Translations under genes and position numbers: made by a program
Shown here: positions 17,101 to 25,812 of the stretch, in pieces
Position numbering within the stretch: position 1 is the first letter of the stretch
How the letters are laid out: the number at the start of each line of letters is the position of its first letter
Assembly (NCBI GenBank): GCA_016712595.1
Contig: JADJQT010000001.1
Coordinates: 1,795,501 to 1,859,500, forward strand
DNA length: 64,000 nucleotides
Reading direction: 5' to 3'
Origin: Rhodospirillales bacterium
Lineage (GTDB): Bacteria > Pseudomonadota > Alphaproteobacteria > Rhodospirillales > Defluviicoccaceae
Notes under the pieces: model-generated
The model's database searches: none
Told to the model about the DNA's origin: nothing
Seen by the model: only the letters and a program-made list of their open reading frames with translations

Positions 17101-18125
17101 TCATGCCGCGGCAAGCTCCGCGTCGTAAGCCCGGCCATGGGCAAGCACCGCCCAGACGATCCGCGCCAGCTTATTGGCCAAGGCGACGATGGCGACGTTC
17201 TTCGGGCGCGCGCCAGCAAGCCCCGCGCCCATCTTCCCAGCGGCGTCGGCTGATCAGCGAGCCGCGGCAGAACCGCTCGCGCGCCATGAATCAGGTTCTT
17301 GCGCAGGTAGCGGTTGCCGCGCTTGCTGATCCCGAGCAGATGCGGCTTGCCGCCGGTGGTCCGCTGTCGCGGCGTCAGACCCAGCCATGCCGCCATGTCG
17401 CGTCCACGCCCGAAGGTCCGGGCATCGCCCACCGCCGCCGCCAGCGCCGTGGCATTGATCGTGCCTATGCCGGGGATCGTCATCAGCCGGCGCGCCGCCT
17501 CGTCTTCGCGCGCCAGCGCCGCGAATTCCGCATCGAAGCCGGCAATCCGCTCGTCGAGGGTCCGCCATTCGCGACGCAAATCCTCGATCAGCAGCCGGAT
17601 GCGCGGGCTCAACCGGCTGTCGTCCTCGTCGGCGAAGGTGCACAGCTCCACCGCCAGCTTTCCGCGACCTTGCGGGACAGTGATCCCGCGCTCCAGCAAC
17701 AGAGCGCGCAGATGGTTGATCAGCGCCGTGCGCTCCGCCACCAGCCGCTCGCGCCCCCGATGCAGCGCCTGCACGTCGGACTGCGCCACGCTCTTCACCG
17801 GCACAAACCGCATCGTCGGCCGCGTCGCCGCTTCCGCAATGGCCTCGGCGTCGCGGTCGTCGTTCTTCTGCGCCTTGACGTACGGACGCACGTATTCCGG
17901 CGACATCAGCCGAACCTCATGGCCCTGGCCGCCAAACACCCGCCCGAGATGGTGCGCCCCACAGCAGGCCTCCATCGCCACAACGCACCGCGGCAACCCG
18001 TCAACCAGCCGCTCCAGCATCTCGCGCCGCACCCGCCGCCGCAGCATCACCCGACCGGACCCGTCCAGCCCCACAACACTGCAGACGTTCTTACCCAGAT
18101 CAATCCCCAGAACCGCGATGTCCAT
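17101..18125 (-). pseudogene. IS110-family transposase, C-terminus frameshifted
   Basis: ATG 18125 follows a strong GGAGG site. The frame reads MDIAVLGIDLGKNVCSVVGL (RuvC-like DEDD domain, first Asp), AQKNDDRDAEAIAEAA, then the transposase_20 domain LMTIPGIGTINATALAAAVG and MAAWLGLTPRQRTTGGKP. At about 17215 one base is missing. Restoring it gives PKNVAIVALANKLARIVWAV and a stop at 17101-17103. As written, the frame runs on with an unrelated tail to 17070. Element ends are unclear; a run of 12 C lies at 18202-18213. Confidence 0.85.
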
Positions 18126-18274
18126 GCCCGTCCCCTCCTTCCTCAAGGCGCCATCCTACCGGATGCCGCAGAAAGGGGCGGGCCATCCCATAATCACACA
18201 ACCCCCCCCCCCCGGGGGAATCCAGATTCTACTCACCGTGAAACCGCTCTGACGCCATCCCGGCAGGGGCGGCG

Positions 18275-19108
18275 ATGCCGCTCGATCGGGCGCGCGGCAA
18301 CCTGACGTTCGTGCACGGCGATCGCGCGCCCAGCGATCCGGTCTCGCGGCAGATCCTCGACGCCGGCTCCGGCACCTCGATCTTCGATCCGATGCTGTGC
18401 GAGATCGCCTACCGGTGGTTTTGCCCGCCGGGCGGCGTGGTCCTCGATCCGTTCGCCGGCGGCTCGGTGCGCGGCATCGTCGCCTCGCGCCTCGGCCGGC
18501 GGTATGTCGGCGTCGATCTTCGCGGCGAGCAGATCGCCGCCAACCGGGCGCAGCAGCATCTGGCCGGCGATCCGCCGCCGGACTGGCGGGAAGGCGACTC
18601 CCGCGATATCGCCGCCATCGCCGCCGGCATCGAAGCCGACTTCGTGTTCTCCTGCCCGCCCTATGCCGATCTCGAACGCTACTCGGACGATCCGCGGGAT
18701 TTATCGACCATGGATTATCCGCGGTTCCGCAAGGCGCTGACGGCGATCGTCGCCGCGGCTTGCCGCCTGCTGAAGCCCGATCGCTTCGCCTGCTTCGTCG
18801 TCGGCGACGCCCGCGGTGCCGACGGCTGCTACTACGGCCTGCCCGGGCATACGGTCGACGCCTTCGTCCGCGCCGGCCTGCGCCTCTACAACGAGGCGGT
18901 GCTGGTCACGGCGGTGGGCTCGCTGCCGGTGCGGGTCGGCCGGCAGTTCACGGCCGCCCGCAAGCTGGGCAAGACCCACCAGAGCGTGCTGGTCTTCGTC
19001 AAGGGCGATCCCCGCCGGGCGACCGAAGCGTGCGGCGCCGTCGAATTCGCCGAGGCGGCGGACGCGGGTGGCGAGGCCGTCCTCGACGACGATCCCGCGG
19101 CGGCGTAG
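18275..19108 (+). CDS. Phage-type DNA methyltransferase, probably missing its N-terminus
   Basis: 277 residues with FDPMLCEIAYRWFCPPGGVV, VLDPFAGGSVRGIVASRLG (SAM motif I region), YVGVDLRGEQIAANRAQ and the catalytic FSCPPYADLERYSDDP (xPPY motif of amino-methyltransferases). Related phage enzymes carry roughly 60 more N-terminal residues. Here the frame is open upstream only to about 18240, where IS110-associated sequence begins, so the gene is probably truncated. It would methylate adenine or cytosine amino groups, giving anti-restriction or marking of phage DNA. Confidence 0.78.
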   Translation: MPLDRARGNLTFVHGDRAPSDPVSRQILDAGSGTSIFDPMLCEIAYRWFCPPGGVVLDPFAGGSVRGIVASRLGRRYVGVDLRGEQIAANRAQQHLAGDPPPDWREGDSRDIAAIAAGIEADFVFSCPPYADLERYSDDPRDLSTMDYPRFRKALTAIVAAACRLLKPDRFACFVVGDARGADGCYYGLPGHTVDAFVRAGLRLYNEAVLVTAVGSLPVRVGRQFTAARKLGKTHQSVLVFVKGDPRRATEACGAVEFAEAADAGGEAVLDDDPAAA

Positions 19109-19119
19109 AGGGTCGCGCC

Positions 19120-19830
19120 ATGGACGTCGCGCCGCCGATCGTCGAAACCCACGAGCGCATCCTCGTCGTCCGTGACGACCGCTTCCCGGGCGGCACCAAG
19201 GCGCGGTTCCTGCCGGCGCTGTTCGCCACCGCCGACGAATTGGTCTACGCCACGCCGGCGGAGGGCGGCGCGCAAACGGCGATCGCCCAGGTCGCGGCGG
19301 CGCTGGGCAAGCGGGCGACGCTGTTCGTCGCCGCCCGCGCCCGCCCGCATCCGCGAACCGCCCAGGCGCGGGTTCTCGGCGCCCAGGTCGTCGAGGTTCG
19401 GCCGGGGTATCTGTCATGCGCCCGCGCCCGTGCCCGCGCCTATAGCGCGGTCAGCGGCGCCCGGCTGATGCCGTTCGGGCTGGATTTCCCAGAAGCGATC
19501 GCGGCGATCGCTGCCGCGGCACGGGCTACGGGGGTGGCGCCCGACGAAGTCTGGTGCGCGGCCGGCTCGGGGGTGCTGGCGCGGGGCCTGGCGCAGGCAT
19601 GGCCGGACGCCCGCCGGCACGCCGTCCAAATCGGGCGGGCTTTGGCGCCGGCGGACGTCGCCGGCGCGATGGTGCATGTCTATCCGGCGCCGTTCGGGAA
19701 ACCGGCGCGATCGTCGCCGCCGTTCCCGTCCGATCCGCATTACGACGCCAAGGCCTGGGACGTTTGCCGCGTCCGGCGCGGTGCGGACGCGGTGCTGTTC
19801 TGGAACGTCACCGGCCCGGCGGCGGCGTGA
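19120..19830 (+). CDS. PLP-dependent lyase-like protein of phage/island type
   Basis: 236 residues. It starts 11 bases after the methylase stop. The fold resembles the beta family of PLP enzymes (FPGGTKARFLPALFATADEL with the Lys at the cofactor position; later DEVWCAAGSGVLARGLAQAW, like a phosphate loop). Such proteins are found beside DNA methylases in phage-like islands; their substrate is unknown to me. It may act in DNA or nucleotide modification, which is inference from the neighbourhood only. Confidence 0.6.
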   Translation: MDVAPPIVETHERILVVRDDRFPGGTKARFLPALFATADELVYATPAEGGAQTAIAQVAAALGKRATLFVAARARPHPRTAQARVLGAQVVEVRPGYLSCARARARAYSAVSGARLMPFGLDFPEAIAAIAAAARATGVAPDEVWCAAGSGVLARGLAQAWPDARRHAVQIGRALAPADVAGAMVHVYPAPFGKPARSSPPFPSDPHYDAKAWDVCRVRRGADAVLFWNVTGPAAA

Positions 19831-19831
19831 C

Positions 19832-20584
19832 CTACGCCGCCTGGTCCTCGCGCGGGGCGTTCTCGAGCGCCTTGACGCAAAGGTCGCGATAGCGCGCCAT
19901 TGCCTTCGGCGAGGACGAATAGGGCTTGATTTCGACGGCGCGCAGCCCGGCGATATCGCCGGTTTCGGCAAGATGGACCAACGCCGCGAGCTTCTTGCGA
20001 TACGGCGCATGGGTTGCCGCGGAGAAGTCCGGGACCGGCGGCAACGCGCCCGCTTCGGCCCGTTCTTCGCCTTCGCGAAGCCAGGCGCCACGCGGCGCGT
20101 CGCGGCGGGCCGGCGGTGCCGGCGGCGCGTTCTTCGCCTGGGCGGCGTTGCGGGCCTTGGCAAGCGCGTTGAGCGCCCGCTGCTGGTCCTGGGTGAAGTG
20201 CTGCCAGACGGTCGAAACGGCGCCGATGTCCGGCTCGGGCGGTGTTTCGCCGGTATGGAGCGGAACATGCGCCATCGCCGCCCAAAGCGCGCCGCAAAGG
20301 TCCGGCGAAACGCCTTCCCAGCATTCGGCGATCTGGTCCGGGCGGATCAGGCCCAAAGCGCGGTGCGGCCGGACCGCCCGCGTCTTGGCGGTGCGCGCCG
20401 GCGCGGCGTCTTCGAAGCTCTCGACGGCCGCGTCGGCGGCCGGCAGCTCGGCCGACGCGGCGGTGGCATCGATCGGCGCCCACGTCCAACCCTCGTCGGT
20501 CTGGAAAAAGCGAACCGTCTCGGGATCGATCCGCGCGGCGGTCGCGGCGCGGCGGGCGTTGGCTTTCTTGCTGTAGTGGCTCAT
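19832..20584 (-). CDS. Hypothetical island protein, about 250 residues
   Basis: ATG 20584 follows a GGAG site. The protein starts MSHYSKKANARRAATAARID, is rich in Ala and charged residues, and has no membrane segment. The C-terminal third (YRKKLAALVHLAETGDIAGL ... RYRDLCVKALENA) is helical. It converges with the methylase and lyase-like genes, one base from the latter's stop. Similar unnamed proteins accompany phage-type methylases. I assign no function. Confidence 0.55.
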   Translation of the reverse strand: MSHYSKKANARRAATAARIDPETVRFFQTDEGWTWAPIDATAASAELPAADAAVESFEDAAPARTAKTRAVRPHRALGLIRPDQIAECWEGVSPDLCGALWAAMAHVPLHTGETPPEPDIGAVSTVWQHFTQDQQRALNALAKARNAAQAKNAPPAPPARRDAPRGAWLREGEERAEAGALPPVPDFSAATHAPYRKKLAALVHLAETGDIAGLRAVEIKPYSSSPKAMARYRDLCVKALENAPREDQAA

Positions 20585-20739
20585 CGGTCCGTGCTCCTGT
20601 GGGTTGTGGTAGTGCAGACAGTATGCTCGCTGGCGGCCACCAGCGAGGCCCATGTGGGGCAGAAAGAGCAAAATACGCGAGCATGTACAGCAACTTAAAG
20701 ATCAGCGCACGGTCACCTCGAGGCGCTTGCCCAAAGCCC

Positions 20740-21162
20740 CGGCGGCGGCCTCGAGCCGCTTCACCTGGATGCGCCGATCGACGATGACATCGAGGCCGGC
20801 GTCGCCTGGCCGGCCGGCTACGTCCATGTGCCGCTCGGCATCGATGCCGAGCGCATCAAGCAGCTGGTCGCCGAGCAGCTGGTCAGCGTCAAGACGCGCC
20901 GCGGCTTCGAGCGTCTCGATTGGCAGAAGCTCCGCGAACGCAACGAAACGCCCGACTGCCGGGTCTACGCCCGCGCCGCGGGCTGGTTGGCAGGCATCGA
21001 CCGATTCGGCGATCGGCTGTGGCGGACCCTCGAAAGCCGAACAGCGGCTGCGGACCAACCGCCGCGATCGCCCGCGCCGTCCGGTATCCTGCGGCGACAC
21101 ACGCGCGTCGCCGTCGCCAGCACATGGATGACCGACTGGTGGCCAGCCCCGCTGAACTGACC
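20740..21162 (+). pseudogene. Phage terminase large subunit (GpA-like), C-terminal remnant
   Basis: The frame reads AGYVHVPLGIDAERIKQLVAEQLV and RGFERLDWQKLRERNETPDCRVYARAAG, the conserved C-terminal nuclease-end block of lambda GpA-type terminases (RNEALDCRVYA in relatives). The packaging ATPase part is missing. It overlaps the next remnant. Its order (terminase, gpW-like, portal) is that of a lambdoid packaging module, marking this as a broken prophage. Confidence 0.7.
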
Positions 21163-21341
21163 GCGCTGATCGACGTTCTCGACAAGGCGCGCGCCACCGG
21201 TTACGCCCGGGTAATCTACGAGGGCCGCAGCGTCGAGTATCGCGGCCTCGATGAGATCGACGGGGCGCTGACTCCCAGCTCGCCGCCGGAACCCCGCTGC
21301 CGCGACGGATCTACGTCTACCAGTACGGCAAGGGGCTGTGA
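21124..21341 (+). pseudogene. gpW-like head-tail joining protein remnant
   Basis: ATG 21124 gives MDDRLVASPAELTALIDVLD ... YARVIYEGRSVEYRGLDEID, resembling the small phage head-tail connector family. After about 55 codons the frame is lost, and the expected C-terminal words RRIYVYQYGKGL stand in another frame just before TGA 21339-21341. The position between terminase and portal supports the call. Confidence 0.55.
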
Positions 21342-21620
21342 TGATGCAGCGGCTGTTCCGACGCGAGCGCGGAGCGCCGCAAGCGGCTCGAAAGCGCGAT
21401 GCGCTCGCGCCGGCTGTTCGCCTGGTTGCCGCAGCTGCGGCGCGAGTGGACCGACGAGGCCGACGCCGACGGGATCACCGACTTCTACGGCCTGCAGGCA
21501 CTGATCGCGCGAGATGTTCATCGCCGGCGAGTGCTTCGTCCGCCTGCGTCCCCGGCGGCCGGAGAACGGGCCGCTGCAGCTGCAGCGGCACCAGTCGGAA
21601 ATGCTAATCTTGAACCGTGA
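21342..21620 (+). pseudogene. Lambda-type phage portal protein, N-terminal fragment
   Basis: The frame reads LPQLRREWTDEADADGITDF then YGLQALIAR. A one-base loss near 21512 moves the match to EMFIAGECFVRLRPRR, both standard portal protein blocks. The rest of the gene is absent. The CRISPR-Cas locus begins about 40 bases further on, so this is the island-side boundary of that locus. Confidence 0.65.
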
Positions 21621-21661
21621 GAACCCAAGACTTCAACAACGACCACCGATCAAATCTCTGT

Positions 21662-22609
21662 TTATCGAGGCACCAGCAGCGCATACCGCCCTAGTCCTAG
21701 GCTTGTGTGACTGCCGGCGTGGCAGATCTCGCCGATCGCGAGCAACGGCATCAGCGGCGCCAGCCCGCCCTCAATCATCACCACCAGGCGCCGACCGGCC
21801 ATCGGAATCCACTGTCCCTGGCGGCGGGAAAAACGCTTCCAACGATCGGGCAGATGATCGAGCACCTGAACGTCGAGTGCCGCCGCCTGATCCTTCAACG
21901 CACGGAAGTCTGAATCGACCGATGCATCCTGCCAGCGCGCCAGCCCGCTCACCCGGTTGCCGAGGGTCGCGATCAACGTCGCGAGGTTGAAAGAACTCTC
22001 GTTCGTTTGATCAGTGCGATCGCGCTCGGCAGGGTGCTTCAGACGGATCTCGAGCGGCGTCTCGAACGCGAGCACCAGGGCGGCTGGCGCCTCGGCGGTC
22101 GGGATCGACTCCTCGCTCCAGTACCGCCTGTCGATCACCTCCAGCAGCCGACCCCGACAAGACGCCGTCCGGCAACCTCGGACCAGCGCCTCTGCTGCCG
22201 TCTCCGTCCAATCGGTGGCGAAGCCGAACAGGGTCAGCCGCACCAGTAGGTCGGCGCCGTCCGCGAGCAACGCCAGCACATACGGCTTGGGGATTTCGAG
22301 TGCCGGGGTGATCCGGCCCTGGGTGCGGAAGAACACGTCGAGCGCGCACGGTGGCTGCCAGCCGCAGGCGCCGCCGGCGATCGCTTCCGCCGATGCCGTC
22401 GCCTTCAGCTGTTCCCCCCAGGCGCCACGCAGTTTACCCGCGAATTGCGGAACGTCGACCACCGACCGCGCGCCACGACACCGCACCACCACGATACTGT
22501 GGAACCACTGCTCCGGAAGATCGGTGAGCGCAACCCGGCGCGCCGGACTCAACAGCCGTCCCGCCAGCCCGTCTGCGGAGCCCGCCACCTCACAACAACC
22601 AGAAGTCAT
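21662..22609 (-). CDS. cas6: Cas6 CRISPR RNA endoribonuclease (RAMP)
   Basis: 315 residues from ATG 22609, which overlaps the 3' end of cas2 by 20 bases. The C-terminal half has the Cas6 RAMP signature: GGLAPLMPLLAIGEICHAGSHTSLGLGRYAL, with the glycine-rich loop near the C-terminus. Cas6 cuts pre-crRNA within the repeat, leaving an 8-base 5' tag. The repeats here contain a short CCGCT/AGCGG stem that could be its recognition element. The catalytic residue cannot be assigned by eye. It is the third gene of the RT-cas1, cas2, cas6 operon. Confidence 0.82.
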   Translation of the reverse strand: MTSGCCEVAGSADGLAGRLLSPARRVALTDLPEQWFHSIVVVRCRGARSVVDVPQFAGKLRGAWGEQLKATASAEAIAGGACGWQPPCALDVFFRTQGRITPALEIPKPYVLALLADGADLLVRLTLFGFATDWTETAAEALVRGCRTASCRGRLLEVIDRRYWSEESIPTAEAPAALVLAFETPLEIRLKHPAERDRTDQTNESSFNLATLIATLGNRVSGLARWQDASVDSDFRALKDQAAALDVQVLDHLPDRWKRFSRRQGQWIPMAGRRLVVMIEGGLAPLMPLLAIGEICHAGSHTSLGLGRYALLVPR

Positions 22610-22877
22610 GGTCTTCCATGATCGGTGCGCCGCCAATCTGCCGGCAGCGCGGCAGCGAGTCGGCGCCGACCGCGTAGACGCGCAGACTATCGCCCGGCGC
22701 CATCTCCGGCTCGAGTAGACGAACAATCCGCTCGGTCGCCTGAGCCGACAACCGGGTCTCGAACACGCTCTCCTGCACCCGCACCATCATGTCTTCTAGG
22801 ATCTTCGCGACCCGCCGTCGCCGCCGGTCGTCACCAATGTCGTAGCTGAACACCATCAGCATCTCGACCCGCGCCAT
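22590..22877 (-). CDS. cas2: Cas2
   Basis: 95 residues from ATG 22877: MARVEMLMVFSYDIGDDRRR (beta strand 1 with the conserved SYDI and Asp), RRVAKILEDMMVRVQESVFE (helix 1 then the QxSVFE motif), then ATERIVRLLEPEMAPGDSLR. This is the usual Cas2 ferredoxin-like fold and length. With Cas1 it forms the spacer integrase complex. It starts 16 bases after the RT-Cas1 stop and is followed by the overlapping cas6. Confidence 0.93.
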   Translation of the reverse strand: MARVEMLMVFSYDIGDDRRRRRVAKILEDMMVRVQESVFETRLSAQATERIVRLLEPEMAPGDSLRVYAVGADSLPRCRQIGGAPIMEDHDFWLL

Positions 22878-22893
22878 CGCCCTCTCTTCCTCG

Positions 22894-24933
22894 TCAATAA
22901 TCCATGGCGTACGGTCGGTACGGCTCTTTTCCCCGGCAATGTTCGGCATACGCGACCACCTGCTCCTCCACCAGCCGCCGCCACTGTACACGGTTACCGG
23001 TGCGCGGGCTCTTGATGTCTCGCTCGAGCCAGTTCTCGTAGCCGCGGATGATCGGCCCATGCCCTTCGCGGCCGAGCCGGATGGTTCCGTCCCCGAGGGT
23101 CGCGAACATCTCCTTTTGCACGATGCGGTTGTTGAACAGGTAGACTGCCAAGCCTTCGGCGAGCGGCGCCCGGAACTCCTCCATCAGGTCGTAGACGCAG
23201 GCATGTTCGCCGTCCCCGGCCGAGTGCAGTGCCCCGAACCCCGGATGCAGACCGTGCCGGCCCGCCAGCACAAACAGATCGCGCCCCAACAGCGAGGCGA
23301 GATAATTGAGGACGACGTTGAAAGCGTCGGCTGCAGGGCGCCGCTGCCGCTTGAAGCCGTCCCGGCTCGCCAATGCCCAGTCCGGCTGCACCAACAGCAC
23401 CAGCGTCGGCCAGTAGAGGGCGGTCGCCGCCCCCTCATGTCCCAGCAGCGCCGGCACGTCGTACGCAACGCTCAACCGCCGGATCATCTTGTTGAGCCGG
23501 GTCAAGGGCTCAAGCACCGCCGCGTTCTGATGTTTGCGGTTGAGCCGATGCAGGAGCGCCCGCTGGTTGCGCAGCCGGCCCTCGACGATCCGGCGCGCCA
23601 GATCGACCCGTGACTCCTCCGCCATCACGGTCCGCGCTTGTGCCAGATGTAGCGCCGCGTGTTCGGTCTCGGGCGGCGCCAGTATGCCGATGGTCTCGCC
23701 GTGACCATTGACGAAGTGAATGACCGTGTCCGTCGCGAGCGCTTGGCGCAGCGCTTCGTCATCGGCGGCGCAAGCGGGACCGATCTCGATCCGGTCCACC
23801 CTCTTGGGCGGGATCGCAATCAGTTCCTGCCGGCCGCCGAGGCCCTGCTGAACCACCGTGAACGCCTGATTGCGCAACGACAGCACCCGGCCCGGCTCCA
23901 GGAGGTAGAGCACGCGCAGTCCCGGATCGAGCCCGGCGGCCCGATCGGCCGCGAGCTCCGCCTCGGCCGTTGCCTGCTCCGCGTCCCTGGTGGCGATCCA
24001 CCGCAACAGCTGCTCGCCGGCGTCGGCGCCCTGACCTTCCTCTTCTGCCGACTTCGGCGACGGTAACACGATCGATCGAACGAACAGGTGGCCGAGGAAG
24101 CGGAATCCCTTATCGAAGCTGACGACCTTGGTCTTCTCCGGGTTTAGGCCGAGGCCGTGCTCCGCCAGCAGTCCTCGCATCTGTTCCAGCGCCTGCGCCG
24201 CCTTGGCTTCCTCGCGCGCCAGGATGACGAAATCGTCGGCGAACCGAACCAGCCGCAGCCTGGCATGCAGCTTGACGAAATGTTCGTCCACGGCATCGAG
24301 GTAGAGGTTGGAGAGCAGCGGCGAGAGCGGCGAACCCTGCGGAATGCCGACGCCGGGGCTGTCGAGCGAGAGCGCTCCAGCCTCCAGCCACAGCGCGATC
24401 AGGTCGGCCACCAGGTCCGCCCCGGCCCATCCCGCCAGTGCCTCCTCCACCTTCGCCATCAGCGGCTCGTGCGGGATGCGGTCGAAATAGCGCTCGATGT
24501 CGCCTTCCAGCACCCAGTCGAAGCCCTGTTCCCGGCAGCGACGGATCGTGTCGACCGCCTGCTGAACGGACCGGCCCGGCCGATAGGCGAAGCTAACGTC
24601 TTCCAAGGACGGATCGATAAGGGGTGTCAGAGCCTGCGTGATCGCGGTCTGGGCGATGCGATCGATCACCGCCGGCACCGCGAGTTGACGAGGCGAGCCG
24701 TCCGTCTTCGGAATCTCGAACAATCGCAAGGACTGCGGCCGGTAGGTCCCGTCGCGGAGCCGCCGATGCAGGCCGAGCAGGCGAGGGGCTGCCCGTTGCC
24801 CGAACGCCTCGATGGTTACACCGTCCGCGCCCGCGCAGCCGGCGTTCGTGCGGACACGCGCCCACGCCGTTTCCAACCGGTCGAGCCGGCTGGCGCGTTC
24901 GAAAAGGTTGTCGTCGCCGGCGAGCGTCGCCAT
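22894..24933 (-). CDS. cas1: Reverse transcriptase-Cas1 fusion
   Basis: 679 residues. Residues about 1-290 are a group-II-intron-like reverse transcriptase: PVIDRIAQTAITQAL (motif 2 area), VLEGDIERYFDRIPH (Asp145 and following), VGIPQGSPLSPLLSNLYLD (195 on) and RFADDFVILAR with the catalytic FADD at 231-234. Residues about 340-679 are Cas1: LLGHEGAATALYW (catalytic Glu500), LHPGFGALHS (His570) and YDLMEEFRAPLAEGLAVYL (Asp582/Glu585). In the studied Marinomonas system such fusions take spacers from RNA. All RT and Cas1 catalytic positions seem present. Unlike Cas6-RT-Cas1 proteins, there is no N-terminal Cas6 domain; cas6 is separate. Confidence 0.95.
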   Translation of the reverse strand: MATLAGDDNLFERASRLDRLETAWARVRTNAGCAGADGVTIEAFGQRAAPRLLGLHRRLRDGTYRPQSLRLFEIPKTDGSPRQLAVPAVIDRIAQTAITQALTPLIDPSLEDVSFAYRPGRSVQQAVDTIRRCREQGFDWVLEGDIERYFDRIPHEPLMAKVEEALAGWAGADLVADLIALWLEAGALSLDSPGVGIPQGSPLSPLLSNLYLDAVDEHFVKLHARLRLVRFADDFVILAREEAKAAQALEQMRGLLAEHGLGLNPEKTKVVSFDKGFRFLGHLFVRSIVLPSPKSAEEEGQGADAGEQLLRWIATRDAEQATAEAELAADRAAGLDPGLRVLYLLEPGRVLSLRNQAFTVVQQGLGGRQELIAIPPKRVDRIEIGPACAADDEALRQALATDTVIHFVNGHGETIGILAPPETEHAALHLAQARTVMAEESRVDLARRIVEGRLRNQRALLHRLNRKHQNAAVLEPLTRLNKMIRRLSVAYDVPALLGHEGAATALYWPTLVLLVQPDWALASRDGFKRQRRPAADAFNVVLNYLASLLGRDLFVLAGRHGLHPGFGALHSAGDGEHACVYDLMEEFRAPLAEGLAVYLFNNRIVQKEMFATLGDGTIRLGREGHGPIIRGYENWLERDIKSPRTGNRVQWRRLVEEQVVAYAEHCRGKEPYRPYAMDY

Positions 24934-25142
24934 AGTGGCCTCGGCTTTCAGGGCGGGTCTTTTCGTCGGAATCGGTTCTCCGACCCCGTGGAAGAAGCAG
25001 CACGCTTATGAAAAATATCGAGAAAACCAAGTTTTGGGGAGGCTTTCGAGGGCGAAAGGCTTCCGAAAATGCTTGATGCCCCTTCAGCCCGCGGAAAGTA
25101 TGGTAAAAAATCCGTTTGCACCAAGTGGTTTCGAGAGGGTAA
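24934..25142 (+). promoter_or_regulatory. CRISPR leader region
   Basis: These 209 bases separate the RT-cas1 start (minus strand) from the first repeat. They are more AT-rich than the window, with A-tracts at about 25008-25030 and 25102-25110. The degenerate repeat is at the far end of the array, so new spacers enter on this side. The stretch should hold the array promoter and the Cas1-Cas2 integration signals, and probably the divergent cas promoter. I could not fix -35/-10 boxes. Confidence 0.65.
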
Positions 25143-25812
25143 GAGTGCTCACCCGCCGCTGAAGGAAGCGGATTGAAACACGAAGTCGTTGGTTGTGAAG
25201 GGGAAGGTGATGCTAGAGTGCTCACCCGCCGCTGAAGGAAGCGGATTGAAACTCGCGTCGGTGCCGTTCGCGGTCAGGTTGGTGGGGGAGTGCTCACCCG
25301 CCGCTGAAGGAAGCGGATTGAAACTCTCCTGCCTCTCCTCTTGACTGAGAGAAGAAGCAAGAGTGCTCACCCGCCGCTGAAGGAAGCGGATTGAAACAAC
25401 GCCTGGCCCCAAAGGCCGTTTGTCTCTGCATCGAAGGAGTGCTCACCCGCCGCTGAAGGAAGCGGATTGAAACGAAGTTGAGCATACAGATAAGTAACTC
25501 TATAAGGAGTGCTCACCCGCCGCTGAAGGAAGCGGATTGAAACTTGATGAAAGACATAGGTGCACTCTCAGCAGGAGTGCTCACCCGCCGCTGAAGGAAG
25601 CGGATTGAAACTCCTCGAGCGAAAGCGGCATGTCGCGAAGCCCAGAGTGCTCACCCGCCGCTGAAGGAAGCGGATTGAAACCGAGATTGCGGATATCTGA
25701 ATTGCTCATTTCTGGAGTGCTCACCCGCCGCTGAAGGAAGCGGATTGAAACGCCTTATATTTTGGCAATCTTTCTTCCCCCCTCGGAGTGCTCACCTGCC
25801 GCTGAAGGAAGC
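25143..25812 (+). CRISPR. CRISPR array, 10 repeats of 37 bases, 9 spacers; last repeat degenerate
   Basis: Repeats begin GAGTGCTCACCCGCCGC and end GGAAGCGGATTGAAAC. They start at 25143, 25216, 25288, 25361, 25437, 25507, 25575, 25645, 25715 and 25786. The first nine are identical. The tenth has C-to-T at its 12th base and loses homology after 27 bases, marking the trailer end. Spacer lengths are 36, 35, 36, 39, 33, 31, 33, 33 and 34. The terminal ATTGAAAC matches the crRNA tag of type III systems cut by Cas6, so transcription is on the plus strand. A CCGCT/AGCGG stem is visible in each repeat. Confidence 0.98.

Noticed and set aside
18397..19119. Upstream extension of the PLP-fold protein frame across the methylase
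   Set aside because: The methylase frame is conserved here and the extension is arginine-rich noise. ATG 19120 is the sensible start.
24934..25142. An additional small gene in the leader
   Set aside because: Short frames exist but none has a ribosome site plus conserved-looking sequence, and the position fits a leader.
25149..25485. Minus-strand frames with repeated FNPLPSAAGEHS-like words
   Set aside because: They are translations of CRISPR repeats, not proteins.
25180..25785. Self-targeting spacers within the window
   Set aside because: By eye none of the nine spacers matches another place in the window. A genome-wide search was not possible.
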